Shown: piece by piece, positions 27,403 through 36,738 of the stretch
Numbering within the stretch: the stretch's first letter is position 1
Layout of the letters: each line of letters begins with the position of its first letter
Source: Trichothermofontia sichuanensis B231
Lineage (GTDB): Bacteria > Cyanobacteriota > Cyanobacteriia > B231
Assembly: GCF_026240635.1 (NCBI RefSeq)
Contig: NZ_CP110848.1
Location: 2,048,501-2,112,500 of the forward strand
Reading direction: 5' to 3'
Length of the DNA stretch: 64,000 bases
Position numbers and translations under genes: made by a program
The notes under the pieces: generated by a model
Told to the model about the DNA's origin: nothing
Seen by the model: the letters and a program-made list of their open reading frames with translations, nothing else
Databases searched by the model: none

Positions 27403-27823
27403 CCTGGCCCTCCCACTTAGTTTGACCCATTGCCCGTGGTGGCGGCTTTCCCCGGGTTCAACAAGATTCATCACCGCCGACGAGTGGCTTGACAATCCCA
27501 ATTTTTACGTTATTGTTTAGCCACAACTCAACCCTAGTTGCGTTGTGCCGCTATTGATAGTGGCAAGAACTCTCTTTTATAGATTGTTCACCCCACAGGT
27601 AGTATTGTGGCTTTCTGGTACGGGTTCTGAGGCTACCTCACCGTGCGATTAAGCCCCCTTTTTAACCTCAGCTTTAACGTGAGTATTTTTAAGGTCAATC
27701 TTTTTAACCCTATTTCTTTTTAACCCTATTTTGTAAAGGCTAGTTAACTGTTATTCACAATGCCTATCCGTTTGCCCCCAGTGTCATCCTCCCCTTAGCC
27801 CAAACGATAATCGGGAAGCGCTT
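27403..27823. other. intergenic region upstream of RTX gene
   Basis: About 420 bases separate two divergent genes, AT-richer than the surroundings. The only structure I see is the 16-base tandem repeat at 27699-27730. No ORF is supported. Confidence 0.4.
27699..27730 (+). repeat. two exact 16-bp tandem copies
   Basis: The unit TCTTTTTAACCCTATT occurs twice in a row, about 95 bases before the RTX gene. It could be a protein-binding site in that promoter. Confidence 0.7.
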
Positions 27824-30034
27824 ATGTCACTCTCTCACATCACGATCGCGACATCCCCTGCCTCCTCCGCCCGTGTCCTCTCCTTTGATCGACCCGCGCG
27901 ACGCCGGGTACCGCCCCATAGCCTGGTTTTCATTGATCCAGGCGTTGACACCTATCAGCAATTGGCTAAGGGCGCATTGCCAGGGGTTGAAGTGATCATC
28001 CTGGACCCACAAGAGGACGGCATCGCCCAGATCAGCCAACACCTATTACAGCAACCACAACGTGTCACCAGCCTGCATCTCGTCTCCCACGGCGAACCGG
28101 GTCGGATCTGGTTAGGCGCTACCCGCTTGGACTTGCAGAATTTGATGCACTATGCGCGTCAAATCCACAGTTGGAGTTATGCCCTAGCGGACTCGGCCGA
28201 GATGCTCATCTATGGGTGTAACGTCGCCCGTGGACGGCGGGGGCACCTCTTTGTCCAACAACTGAGTCATCTGACCGGGGCCAGGGTGGCCGCCTCCTTA
28301 GGGTTAACCGGCAATGCTGACTTGGGGGGCGATTGGGAATTGGCCTATCGGACGGGGCCAGTGCGATCGTCCTTGGCCTTTCAGTCAGCCACATTGGCTG
28401 ACTATCCGGGTGTCTTAGCCACCATTATTGATGACGGCGATGCGGGCTTTCTCCAGGTGGGGACTTGGTCAGTCGCCACGGGTGGCTTTAATGGTGACTT
28501 GCGGAGTAGCAATGCCGGGACTAGCGAGAACTTTGTGACCTGGACCTTTGCAAACCTATTGCCAGGGTCCTACCGGGTATCAGCAACCTGGGTTCCGCGA
28601 TCAGGGGCCGCCAGTAACTCACCCTTTACCCTCACGGGGGGGGCACCTTTGACGGTCAACGTCAACCAGCAGGTGGGTCCCAATGGTCAAGTGGTGGAGA
28701 TGGGGACCACTTTCCAGGATTTATTAGGGTCCTACACGATCGCGGGCAACAGCCTGACCGTCCAGTTAGCCAATAATGCCGATGGCGTTGTCATTGCGGA
28801 TGCCGTGCGCATTGATCCCCTGAATGTAATCAGCACGAATCAACCCCCCGTTAATCTTGTGCCAGGGACGCAGGCGGTTCGCACCAATACACCGTTGCTC
28901 TTCTCACCTGCCGCCGGCAATGGGATTAGCGTCACCGATCCCGATGCGGGCAGTAATCCGGTGTTGATTTCCCTGATTGCCACGAATGGCACGCTGACGT
29001 TAAACGGCACCAGTGGGCTATCCTTCCCACAGAACGGTGGTGATGGCACCAACGATCGCAGCATGATCTTTAACGGCAGCCTCGCCAACGTCAATGCCGC
29101 CCTGAATGGTCTGCGCTTTGATCCCGATCCCAACTTTAGTGGCACAGCAACCCTTTCGATCGCCACCAATGACCTGGGTAATACCGGGACTGGCGGCCCC
29201 TTAATTGACACTGACCTCATTACCATTAATGTGGGTAATTTGATTACCGGCCCAGGACAGCCGAGCAACCCCATTTTGCCGCCCGGTATCGATATCAGTA
29301 TTCCCAGTTTTAATGGCCCCTTTAATCAGATCCTGGGGACCAACGCCAGTGACACGATCCAGGGGACCAGTGGGAATGATGAGATTTATGGGTATCAGGG
29401 GAATGATTTCCTGTTAGGGAACCAGGGACGCGATCGCATCTTTGGCGGTCAAGATAACGACACCCTGCACGGCGGTAAGGGAGACGATACGTTATATGGT
29501 GGCAAACAGCGTGATCGTCTGTTTGGGGACGAGGGGAACGATGTGCTACGGGGTGATCTGGATAATGATGTCCTTTTTGGCGGCCAGGGCAACGATACCC
29601 TGTTTGGTGGTAAGGAGAATGATCTCCTCTATGGCGATCGGGGTAACGACACCCTCAGTGGCGATAATGGCAACGACACGCTAGATGGGAGTAATGAGAA
29701 ATTTGCTGGTTTTGGCGAGATTGATGTGTTGATTGGCGGGGCAGGCTCCGACTTATTTATTCTGGGCAATCGCCGTCAGGCATACTACGACGATGGTAAT
29801 CCCAATACCCCAGGGATTGATGCCTTCGCCCGCATTGCTGATTTTAATATTACCGAGGACTTTATCCAACTCAGGAGCGGTCTCGATTACTACATTGGGT
29901 CTGCCTTCAATACGGCTGCTATCTACATTGATAATGATGGGATACCGGGCACCAGCAGTAATGATGAGCTAATCGCTGCCCTCGATAATGTTCCAGTCAC
30001 CGCGAATATTACCCCTCGCTTTATCTTTGTCTAG
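27824..30034 (+). CDS. secreted DUF4347 protein with RTX calcium repeats
   Basis: This 736-residue protein opens with a DUF4347 domain (about 30-195): LVFIDPGVDTYQQLAKG, HLVSHGEPGRIWLG and IYGCNVARGRRGHLFVQQL. A golvesin-type beta domain follows (about 203-330, IIDDGDAGFLQVGTW and ATWVPRSG), then a cadherin-like stretch (about 340-480). The RTX block (about 505-640) consists of GGxGxDxL nonapeptides such as GGKGDDTLYGG and GGQGNDTLFGG, which bind calcium after export. There is no N-terminal signal peptide. Type I secretion through a C-terminal signal is expected from known RTX proteins. No ABC exporter is adjacent. It is probably a surface or adhesion protein. Confidence 0.85.
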   Translation: MSLSHITIATSPASSARVLSFDRPARRRVPPHSLVFIDPGVDTYQQLAKGALPGVEVIILDPQEDGIAQISQHLLQQPQRVTSLHLVSHGEPGRIWLGATRLDLQNLMHYARQIHSWSYALADSAEMLIYGCNVARGRRGHLFVQQLSHLTGARVAASLGLTGNADLGGDWELAYRTGPVRSSLAFQSATLADYPGVLATIIDDGDAGFLQVGTWSVATGGFNGDLRSSNAGTSENFVTWTFANLLPGSYRVSATWVPRSGAASNSPFTLTGGAPLTVNVNQQVGPNGQVVEMGTTFQDLLGSYTIAGNSLTVQLANNADGVVIADAVRIDPLNVISTNQPPVNLVPGTQAVRTNTPLLFSPAAGNGISVTDPDAGSNPVLISLIATNGTLTLNGTSGLSFPQNGGDGTNDRSMIFNGSLANVNAALNGLRFDPDPNFSGTATLSIATNDLGNTGTGGPLIDTDLITINVGNLITGPGQPSNPILPPGIDISIPSFNGPFNQILGTNASDTIQGTSGNDEIYGYQGNDFLLGNQGRDRIFGGQDNDTLHGGKGDDTLYGGKQRDRLFGDEGNDVLRGDLDNDVLFGGQGNDTLFGGKENDLLYGDRGNDTLSGDNGNDTLDGSNEKFAGFGEIDVLIGGAGSDLFILGNRRQAYYDDGNPNTPGIDAFARIADFNITEDFIQLRSGLDYYIGSAFNTAAIYIDNDGIPGTSSNDELIAALDNVPVTANITPRFIFV

Positions 30035-30192
30035 TCCGTCGGTGAGTATTCTTAAAACCAAGCCTCCTATCCTCTAATTGATAAATCTTTTCCCTTCACG
30101 GGAGGAGTGAGAAGTGAGAAGTGAGAAGTGAGGTAAAAAGGAAGAAAGGCCTGCTTCTCCTAGTTGACTGACAAATCTTTTCCCCTCATTCC

Positions 30193-30304
30193 GGTTCTTC
30201 TGGGATTTTGGGGTAAGCAGTATCAGCAGCTACAAATAAACGATCGCAAATGCTGAGTTTATGGTGGGGGCGCTACGCGCCCCCACCATAAACTCAGAAG
30301 AGCC
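30193..30304 (+). repeat. family C element, copy C1 (112 bp)
   Basis: Ends are GGTTCTTCTGGG and CTCAGAAGAGCC, imperfect inverted repeats. The right half is a 41-base palindrome from GAGTTTATGG to CCATAAACTC with a 5-base loop CTACG. In copies C2-C4, read in the same orientation, the loop is CGTAG. Confidence 0.85.
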
Positions 30305-30560
30305 CTCATCCCTAAGTCCTTTCTCCCACTAGGGGCGAAGGGAGGGAGCATCTCGGTTGGGCAACATGCGGCCCTCATCCCCCAACCCCTTCTCTCAAAA
30401 AGGGCGAACGGGGGCCGGATTGGCAAGTCCTTCTCCCGTTCTGGGAGAGGGATTTAGGGTGAGGGTCGTACAAGTCAGATACACCTCGAAGGGACTTGAA
30501 CCCCAAAATCTGGCTCGAAAGCTTCGCCCGCTCTGGGAGAGAGGTTGGGGTGAGGGTGCT
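30305..30560. repeat. composite of family A/B core fragments
   Basis: Three CT/GA-rich hairpin-like blocks with the wording CCCTCATCCCCCAACCCC and GGGAGAGGGATTTAGGGTG resemble the centres of family A and B elements. No intact terminus is present. Confidence 0.5.
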
Positions 30561-30615
30561 TTGAGTTTTGTCAGTTAATCAGCCCTCATCAACTATCCGA
30601 ATTGATCCTGCCAAT

Positions 30616-30645
30616 TAAAGAGATGTAACGTAAAGAGATGTAACG
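30616..30645 (+). repeat. two exact 15-bp tandem copies
   Basis: The unit TAAAGAGATGTAACG is repeated exactly. It lies about 215 bases before the next gene. Confidence 0.7.
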
Positions 30646-30858
30646 TTTCCCCAAAATTGCTTCACGCTGAAGGCGAGTCTTAATTGAGAGATCGACAATA
30701 GATATTAACTAACTAGATATTAACGGAGTCTAAGCGATCTTTTGTACTGATGAAGTCGCAAACGTTTTACTACTGGGACTAAGGGAGCCTGAGTGTGGCG
30801 ATCGCCCGCTTGGAGATCGCCTAATCCGCCAATCGTTTCAGATGGGGGAATCCAGATT

Positions 30859-31260
30859 ATGCAATACCGATGGAGTCTGATCGGCGGGCTGCTGCTTACC
30901 GCAGCGACAGCCTTACCGGTTACTGCCGAAACCCTGGTTTCAGACAGTGGCCTAACCCATATTTATGGCTATCAATTTACCCACTACCCTGGTGATATTA
31001 TTGAGTACACTACTGAGGTCAATGGGCGTCGCTATCTCGGCACAATTAACGTCACTACGGTTGGCAATAGTTTGGTGCGGGGGTGGTTCAGCGATCGTGA
31101 TCAGGGGGGCAATTTGGGTTGTACGGGGGAAGTGAGCATCCAATTTGTGGGCAATAATCGCTATATTTCGGTATGGCACGTGGGGGGCACTGCTAGCCCC
31201 TACGTCGCCTGTCCCCAGGCAGGCACAACCGCTCGCCTGAATATGAGTGCCTATCCCTAG
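30859..31260 (+). CDS. small exported protein, unknown
   Basis: I start at the ATG at 30859 because it gives a clear signal peptide (MQYRWSLIGGLLLTAATALP, then VTAE) with cleavage near residue 23. An earlier in-frame GTG would add 22 unlikely residues. The mature part of about 110 residues is beta-rich with two cysteines (LGCTGEV and YVACPQ) that could form a disulfide. I do not recognise a family. Confidence 0.6.
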   Translation: MQYRWSLIGGLLLTAATALPVTAETLVSDSGLTHIYGYQFTHYPGDIIEYTTEVNGRRYLGTINVTTVGNSLVRGWFSDRDQGGNLGCTGEVSIQFVGNNRYISVWHVGGTASPYVACPQAGTTARLNMSAYP

Positions 31261-31362
31261 GCTAGCCATAGCCAAAGCTAGAGCCATCGATAGCCCTTGC
31301 CCCTTCAGCCCCTAAAATAGGATGGCAATCTAAGGCAATTGGACATCACAGACGAGGCTGGG

Positions 31363-32298
31363 ATGCAACCCAAGTTAATCATTCATGGCGGTGCGGGCAG
31401 TTCCCTTAAGGGCAAGGGTGGCGTCGAGGCGGTGCGACGATCGCTCTTGAGTATCCTGGAAACCGTTTACAGTTCCCTATTAGCGGGCCAAAGCGCCCAG
31501 GATGCCGTGGTTCAGGGCTGTCAACTGCTGGAGGATGATCCCCGCTTTAATGCCGGGACGGGATCGGTGTTGCAGTCGGATGGCCAGATTCGCATGAGTG
31601 CCTCACTGATGGTGGGGACGACCCAACGATTTAGCGGTGTCATTAACGTCATGCGGGTGAAAAATCCGATTCAACTGGCAGCCTTTTTACAACAGCAGCC
31701 CGACCGGATTCTGTCGGATGTAGGTGCCCTGGAGTTAGTGCGTGAGTTGCAGCTACCCCCCTATCAGCCCCTCACGGAACAACGCCTCCAGGAATGGCTC
31801 CAGGATCGGCAGAATAACTTCCAACGATCGATGGCAGATGTAGTCGCAGCAGGCGAAACAACCCCAGAGGGACGCTATGGCACGATCGGTGTAGTTGCCC
31901 TGGATCAAGCCGGACGCATCGCTGCCGGAACCTCTACAGGCGGTAAAGGCTTTGAGCGCATTGGCCGCGTCAGTGATTCCGCCATGCCTGCTGGCAACTA
32001 TGCTACGGCCCACGCCGGCGTTAGCTGTACGGGAATTGGGGAAGACATTGTCGATGAAGCCCTCGCCGCCCGCATTGTCGTGCGGGTCACCGACGGTCTG
32101 TCCCTATACGACGCTTTTGATCGCTCCTTCCAGGAAGCCCAACATCGCCAACGGGACCTCGGCGCGATCGGTCTCGATGCCACCGGAAATATCGCCTGGG
32201 GTAAAACCAGTGAAGTCCTCCTGGCGGCTTACCACACCGGCGAACGCATGGGCGATACCCTGGAGTGGCACGGCGATGCCCGCGTAGGCCACCCCTAA
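31363..32298 (+). CDS. isoaspartyl peptidase / type III L-asparaginase
   Basis: This 311-residue Ntn hydrolase is made as a precursor that cleaves itself before the catalytic Thr, in EGRYGTIGVVALD. It removes isoaspartyl groups from dipeptides and can hydrolyse asparagine, for example during cyanophycin breakdown. Signatures are LIIHGGAGS at the N-terminus, DDPRFNAGTGSVLQSDGQI, and after the Thr AAGTSTGGKGFERIGRVSDS with ATAHAGVSCTGIGED. The ATG at 31363 is preferred over a TTG eight codons upstream. Confidence 0.92.
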   Translation: MQPKLIIHGGAGSSLKGKGGVEAVRRSLLSILETVYSSLLAGQSAQDAVVQGCQLLEDDPRFNAGTGSVLQSDGQIRMSASLMVGTTQRFSGVINVMRVKNPIQLAAFLQQQPDRILSDVGALELVRELQLPPYQPLTEQRLQEWLQDRQNNFQRSMADVVAAGETTPEGRYGTIGVVALDQAGRIAAGTSTGGKGFERIGRVSDSAMPAGNYATAHAGVSCTGIGEDIVDEALAARIVVRVTDGLSLYDAFDRSFQEAQHRQRDLGAIGLDATGNIAWGKTSEVLLAAYHTGERMGDTLEWHGDARVGHP

Positions 32299-32431
32299 GT
32301 CTGGCGTGATCGATCCAGTTCTGGGGGTACCCGGAGATCTAAAATTGACGAACTGGCGCGATCGGCTGTTGGGATGGCGCCGCGATCGTGCCCCTCCGTC
32401 ACAATCTCCCCTATCCCCTCCTGAGAGTTCC

Positions 32432-33943
32432 ATGTATTGCGACTATCTGGTCCAAATCCTCACCGCCCGCGTCTACGATGTGGCCCAGGAAACCCCCCTG
32501 GAAGTCGCCCCAAACCTATCAGCCCGCCTTAACAATAAACTCCTGCTCAAACGGGAAGACATGCAATCGGTCTTTTCGTTTAAGCTCCGGGGAGCCTACA
32601 ACAAAATGGTACAACTCCCCCCCGATCGCTTGGCCCAGGGAGTAATTGCCGCCTCTGCGGGGAACCATGCCCAGGGGGTTGCCCTGGCCGCCCGTCACCT
32701 GGGAACCCGTGCGATTATCGTCATGCCCGTTACTACGCCCCAAGTCAAAATTGATGCGGTACGTGCCCGGGGCGGGGTGGTGGTTCTCGAAGGCGATACC
32801 TACGACGATGCCTGTGCCCATGCCCGCCAGTTAGCCGCCGAGAAAGCCTTAACCTTTATCCATCCCTTCGATGATCCGGATGTAATTGCCGGACAGGGGA
32901 CAATCGGCATGGAAATCCTGCGCCAATACCAGCAGTCCATCCATGCCGTCTTTGTGGCGATCGGCGGCGGTGGCCTCATCGCGGGCATTGGCGCCTATAT
33001 CAAACGACTGCGACCAGAGATCAAAATCATTGGCGTGGAACCAGTAGACGCCGATGCCATGGCCCGATCACTCCAGGCTGGAGAGCGAGTCCACCTGTCC
33101 CAAGTCGGGTTGTTTGCCGATGGGGTAGCCGTGCGGCAGGTGGGGGAAGAAACCTTTCGTCTGTGTCAGCAATACGTGGATGAGGTGATCCTGGTAGATA
33201 CCGATGCCACCTGCGCGGCGATTAAGGATGTGTTTGAAGACACGCGATCGATTTTAGAACCCGCCGGCGCACTGGCGATCGCAGGGGCAAAAGCCTACGT
33301 GGAACGGGAAGCCATCCAGGGACAAACCCTGGTCGCCGTAGCCAGTGGGGCCAACATGAACTTCGATCGCCTGCGGTTTGTCGCGGAACGGGCCGAGCTA
33401 GGGGAACAACGGGAAGCCATTTTTGCCGTGACCATCCCCGAAGGCCCTGGTAGCCTGCGCCAGTTTTGCCAGTGCATTGGGCGACGCAACCTGACCGAGT
33501 TTAACTATCGCATCGCCGATCGCCAGGAAGCCCATATTTTCGTAGGTCTGCAAATCAAAGACCGGCTGGATGCGGCCAATATGGCCCAAAAGTTTGAGAC
33601 CTGTGGGTTTCGGACACTGGACTTGACCGATGACGAACTGACCAAACTCCACCTGCGCCACATGGTCGGTGGCCACTCCCCCCTTGCCCACGATGAATTG
33701 CTCTATCGGTTCGAGTTTCCCGAACGTCCCGGTGCCCTGATGAAGTTTGTCACCTCCATGAGTCCGAATTGGAATATTAGCCTGTTCCACTATCGCAATA
33801 ACGGAGCGGACTATGGCCGGATTGTCGTCGGGATGCAGGTCCCTAGCCACGAGATGCCAGAGTGGCAAACTTTTCTGGACAGCTTGGGCTACCGCTACTG
33901 GGACGAAAGCCAGAATCCAGCGTACAAACTCTTCCTGGGGTAA
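32432..33943 (+). CDS. ilvA: threonine ammonia-lyase, biosynthetic (IlvA)
   Basis: This PLP enzyme deaminates threonine to 2-oxobutanoate, the first step of isoleucine synthesis. The PLP lysine is in SVFSFKLRGAYNKM. ASAGNHAQGVALAA and the phosphate loop AIGGGGLIAGIG follow. Two ACT-like regulatory domains make up the C-terminal third (EAIFAVTIPEGPGSLRQF and LYRFEFPERPGALMKF), which is where isoleucine and valine would act. I use the ATG at 32432 (MYCDYLVQIL), the usual start, giving 503 residues. 42 upstream codons are also open but not conserved. Confidence 0.94.
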   Translation: MYCDYLVQILTARVYDVAQETPLEVAPNLSARLNNKLLLKREDMQSVFSFKLRGAYNKMVQLPPDRLAQGVIAASAGNHAQGVALAARHLGTRAIIVMPVTTPQVKIDAVRARGGVVVLEGDTYDDACAHARQLAAEKALTFIHPFDDPDVIAGQGTIGMEILRQYQQSIHAVFVAIGGGGLIAGIGAYIKRLRPEIKIIGVEPVDADAMARSLQAGERVHLSQVGLFADGVAVRQVGEETFRLCQQYVDEVILVDTDATCAAIKDVFEDTRSILEPAGALAIAGAKAYVEREAIQGQTLVAVASGANMNFDRLRFVAERAELGEQREAIFAVTIPEGPGSLRQFCQCIGRRNLTEFNYRIADRQEAHIFVGLQIKDRLDAANMAQKFETCGFRTLDLTDDELTKLHLRHMVGGHSPLAHDELLYRFEFPERPGALMKFVTSMSPNWNISLFHYRNNGADYGRIVVGMQVPSHEMPEWQTFLDSLGYRYWDESQNPAYKLFLG

Positions 33944-34159
33944 GAGTAAAGCTGGGGAGAGGCATTTAGGATGAGGGTTGCAAACGTGGGATACCCCCCA
34001 ACCGAATCATCTTTTCTTCGTCAGGGTAGACAATCTGCGTTACGATAGAAACCGAGGCTTCATATCGGTGTTTAGTTGCAGGTTCACTAGGTTCTAGGTT
34101 GACAGACAACTCCCCGATTGATTCATTGAGTTCTCTACATTGTTTGCATGGAGTCGTTC

Positions 34160-34483
34160 ATGTCGATCTATATTGGTAACCTGCCATATCAGGTAGATGA
34201 AGAAGCGGTTAAAGAGGTTTTCGCTGAATACGGAACTGTTAACCGTGTCCAACTCCCCGTCGATCGAGAAACGGGCCGGATGCGGGGGTTTGGCTTTATC
34301 GAGATGTCTTCCGAGGCTGAGGAAGCAGCCGCGATCGACGCCCTGGATGGGGCTGAATGGATGGGTCGTGATCTGAAGGTCAATAAGGCGCGTCCTCGTG
34401 AAGAGCGGGCACCCTCCGGTAATCGGAGCGGGGGGGGCGGTCAGCGTCGCCCTAATGGTAACGGCGGTGGGCGTCGTTACTAA
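34160..34483 (+). CDS. rbp: RRM RNA-binding protein (Rbp type)
   Basis: This 107-residue protein has one RNA recognition motif: RNP2 IYIGNL near the start and RNP1 RGFGFIEM near residue 46, followed by a Gly/Arg/Asn-rich tail. This is the cyanobacterial Rbp family, several members of which are cold-induced. Translation probably begins at MSIYIGN (34160); an in-frame ATG lies four codons earlier. As in Anabaena, an rbp gene sits just before rpsU. The long 5' region (about 200 bases) may be a regulatory leader. Confidence 0.93.
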   Translation: MSIYIGNLPYQVDEEAVKEVFAEYGTVNRVQLPVDRETGRMRGFGFIEMSSEAEEAAAIDALDGAEWMGRDLKVNKARPREERAPSGNRSGGGGQRRPNGNGGGRRY

Positions 34484-34529
34484 GACACATTGTCGTTAGC
34501 AATTGCCAAGGCGAAGACCCCGCAAGAGT

Positions 34530-34572
34530 CGGAGGATGGGGTGTTGAACCAAGCACCCTATCCTCCGCTTTT
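34530..34572 (+). terminator. rho-independent terminator after rbp
   Basis: The stem CGGAGGATGGGGTG pairs with CACCCTATCCTCCG, with one wobble or mismatch, around a 10-base loop and is followed by CTTTT. It could terminate rbp transcription or attenuate read-through into rpsU. Confidence 0.8.
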
Positions 34573-34731
34573 GATGCGTGGTCTAGGGGAAACAGCGAGG
34601 CTAGGGCATGGAACGGGTTGAGACAGAATAGGGGCTTACCGTTGCGATCACGATCTTGCTAGCGATTGAGGCCCAACGTACCCGTGTTCAGAGTTTGAAG
34701 AGTTTGATATCTATAAATGGAGTGAGATAGC

Positions 34732-34938
34732 ATGGCGCAAGTGATTTTGGGTGAGAACGAAGGCATTGAATCGGCCTTACGTCGCTTCAAACGCCAGGTT
34801 TCCAAGGCCGATATTTTTGCCGATATGAAGAAGAATCGGCACTTTGAAACACCGCTACAAAAGGCAAAGCGCAAAGCCCTCGCCCGCCGGAAGAAGCGTC
34901 GTTTCCGCTCCACCTCCCGCAACCGCGATCAAGTCTAA
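34732..34938 (+). CDS. rpsU: 30S ribosomal protein S21
   Basis: This basic 68-residue protein has the S21 signature: [20 protein letters not shown] followed by a Lys/Arg-rich helix ([17 protein letters not shown]). It binds near the 3' end of 16S rRNA in the small subunit. It lies 248 bases after rbp, separated by a strong terminator hairpin, so it probably has its own promoter as well. Confidence 0.96.
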   Translation: MAQVILGENEGIESALRRFKRQVSKADIFADMKKNRHFETPLQKAKRKALARRKKRRFRSTSRNRDQV

Positions 34939-34998
34939 GAACCCCCCGACTCGCTGAACACGCCCATCCTTGCTCATACACGCACGACACGGGCGAGT

Positions 34999-35077
34999 TA
35001 TAGTCATTGCAATTTAGGCTGAAACAGCACCCTCACCCCCCACCCCTCTCCCGCTTTGGGAGAGGGGAGCCAAAAAC
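34999..35077. repeat. truncated family A element, copy A4
   Basis: It has the left end TATAGTCATTGCAAT and the full hairpin, but breaks off after CCAAAAACAG. The missing terminus would lie where the next gene begins at 35085. Confidence 0.75.
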
Positions 35078-35084
35078 AGCACGA

Positions 35085-35777
35085 ATGGCCCACCCTTCGC
35101 TGCCGCTGCATTCTCCATTGACCTTGCGTCCCGATCGCTGTCATCCGCCCCTTAATGCGACTCAACCGCAATACATTATTGGCTATGGCAGCTTAATGGA
35201 AACAGCTTTTAAGGAGCGTACAGCCCCAACGGCGGGGGAAAACTTACCCATTCTGCTGACGGGGTTTAAACGCGGTTGATTTATGCGGGGATCGAGCTAC
35301 AGCCCAACAACCTATCTCAGCGCGATCGCGAACCCCCAGGCAAGCATGAATGCGGTGATTTACCGGGTACCCCTGGTGCAGGAAGTAGAAGCCACGGATA
35401 TCCGAGAAGGGGGCTATTGCCGTTTCCCTGTGAATCCTCAACAAATCGTAATGCTGGACCGTTCGGTCACCCCTCAGGGACAAATTTGGATTGATGTGGT
35501 TCCCCCCGATCGCGTCACTACGCCCAGTGCCGATTTCCCGATCGTGCAGAGTTATGTGGATATCATGCTGGGGGGGTGCCTGGAAATTGAGAAAAATTTT
35601 GCGATCGCGCAATTTGCCGCGATGTGTGTGACCACAACCACGGGCCGGTCGCAGCATTGGGTGAACGATCGCATCTATCCCCGGCGCCCGTTTATTTACC
35701 AACCGCGATCGCGAGAAATCGATCAGGTGTTAGGAACGATCCTCCCGGATCTCTTGCCCTTGAGAAAAATTGAATAG
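35085..35777 (+). pseudogene. gamma-glutamylcyclotransferase-like gene with in-frame TGA
   Basis: One frame runs from ATG 35085 to 35777, broken only by TGA at 35277-35279. Before it comes YIIGYGSLME, the substrate-binding start of the GGCT fold, and GFKRG. After it comes FMRGSSYSPTTYLSAIANP, AVIYRV, REGGYCRF, then IVQSYVDIMLGGCLEIE and HWVNDRIYPRRPFIYQP. Relatives have Trp in a GFxRGWF context exactly where the stop lies, so TGG has become TGA. The rest shows no decay, so the change is recent or the stop is read through. A truncated family A element ends 8 bases upstream of the start. Confidence 0.8.
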
Positions 35778-35799
35778 CACGCGTATTCGTAGAGGGAAA

Positions 35800-36126
35800 T
35801 TACCCATTGCCTTCTTCAGTGGTTTCGTTACGAATGTCCGGGGAACTATAGTAGAGGGCATCCAGACGTTCGCGTGCGTCATCTACCGACAGTGATCGCA
35901 TCACTAACAAAGGTTCATTGACCACACGGCCCGATTCATCCAGGAGTTCGGGATGGGGAGTGGGTTTTGCCGGCTGGTTTGCGCCGGTCTCGGCAAACGG
36001 ATAACCCAAGTGGGAGTGGGTGCGACGGGCCTCAGCTACATTCAGGGTTAAGAGATTACGGAACAGGTTGACGATCGCGATCAAGGCCAAGATAGTAAAT
36101 GCCAGGATATAGATGAGGTGTAACAT
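35800..36126 (-). CDS. DUF2973 membrane protein
   Basis: This 108-residue cyanobacteria-specific protein has one N-terminal membrane helix (LIYILAFTILALIAIVNLFRN) and a polar tail ending in SVDDARERLDALYYSSP. This fits DUF2973. It is followed upstream on the same strand by DUF2605, its regular neighbour in cyanobacterial genomes, so the two probably work together. No function is known. Confidence 0.75.
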   Translation of the reverse strand: MLHLIYILAFTILALIAIVNLFRNLLTLNVAEARRTHSHLGYPFAETGANQPAKPTPHPELLDESGRVVNEPLLVMRSLSVDDARERLDALYYSSPDIRNETTEEGNG

Positions 36127-36285
36127 GACTTTCTCCCTTTCAGGCCAGTTGGCTTTGCGCCAGTGTGATTAGAGTCATTTTGAAAGCTGAATGCCAAGCT
36201 TATCTAGAAAGCTTACCCAAATCCAAGTGAGTGTGACGGCTGCCGGGTGGGTAGGTCCAGGGGGACACCATCCCGCGGCGTTGGC

Positions 36286-36627
36286 CTAGGCCCCAGCAGG
36301 AAAATTCGCGGCCTGCTCTGCCCGGAAACGAGCCGCAACCCGCCAACATTCCATCAACAGTTGATGCCAGGGCACTAACACGGCCATCTCTACGCCCACC
36401 GTTCCCTCGGTTGCCAGGAAAAGGGATTTAGCCGTACTGACCTCGCGCTGGGCCTGTTTAACTCGATTCAGGAGATCAGCCTGGGCCGCCGCTTCCAAAA
36501 AAGGAATCTCTTCAGTCTCCAGTAACGTCTGCGATCGGGCAAACCAGTCCTGGAAATCATTCAACAGGGGTTCTAAAACCGTCTTCAGGAGATCGGGATC
36601 GGGCAAGCCAGATTTAAACATGGTCAT
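36286..36627 (-). CDS. DUF2605 protein
   Basis: This 113-residue soluble helical protein begins with LPDPDLLKTVLEPLLNDFQD, the DUF2605 signature, and has a tryptophan-rich C-terminal helix (VPWHQLLMECWRVAARFR). It lies 160 bases upstream of the DUF2973 gene on the same strand. An ATG two codons in (MFKSG) is an equally good start. Function is unknown. Confidence 0.75.
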   Translation of the reverse strand: MTMFKSGLPDPDLLKTVLEPLLNDFQDWFARSQTLLETEEIPFLEAAAQADLLNRVKQAQREVSTAKSLFLATEGTVGVEMAVLVPWHQLLMECWRVAARFRAEQAANFPAGA

Positions 36628-36738
36628 CTTATCGAGTCAGGTAAATGATCCCACTAAGTGTAAAGATCTATCGCTATAGCTATAAGCTTAACCCAATTTA
36701 CAGTTTGTAACATTATTTCGTCACATGATAAGTTTAGA

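Larger units (their letters stand above)
30035..30858. other. repeat-rich intergenic region after the RTX gene
   Basis: About 820 bases hold no convincing gene. In order there is a GAAGTGAG tandem (about 30106-30132), family C copy C1, a composite of family A/B core fragments (about 30305-30560), and a 15-base tandem. Two copies of (A/T)GA(T/C)AAATCTTTTCCC also occur, at 30080 and 30170. Confidence 0.5.

Noticed and set aside
35007-35084. N-terminal extension of the cyclotransferase gene
   Set aside because: These 26 codons are translation of the truncated A element and unlike the family; ATG 35085 is a better start.
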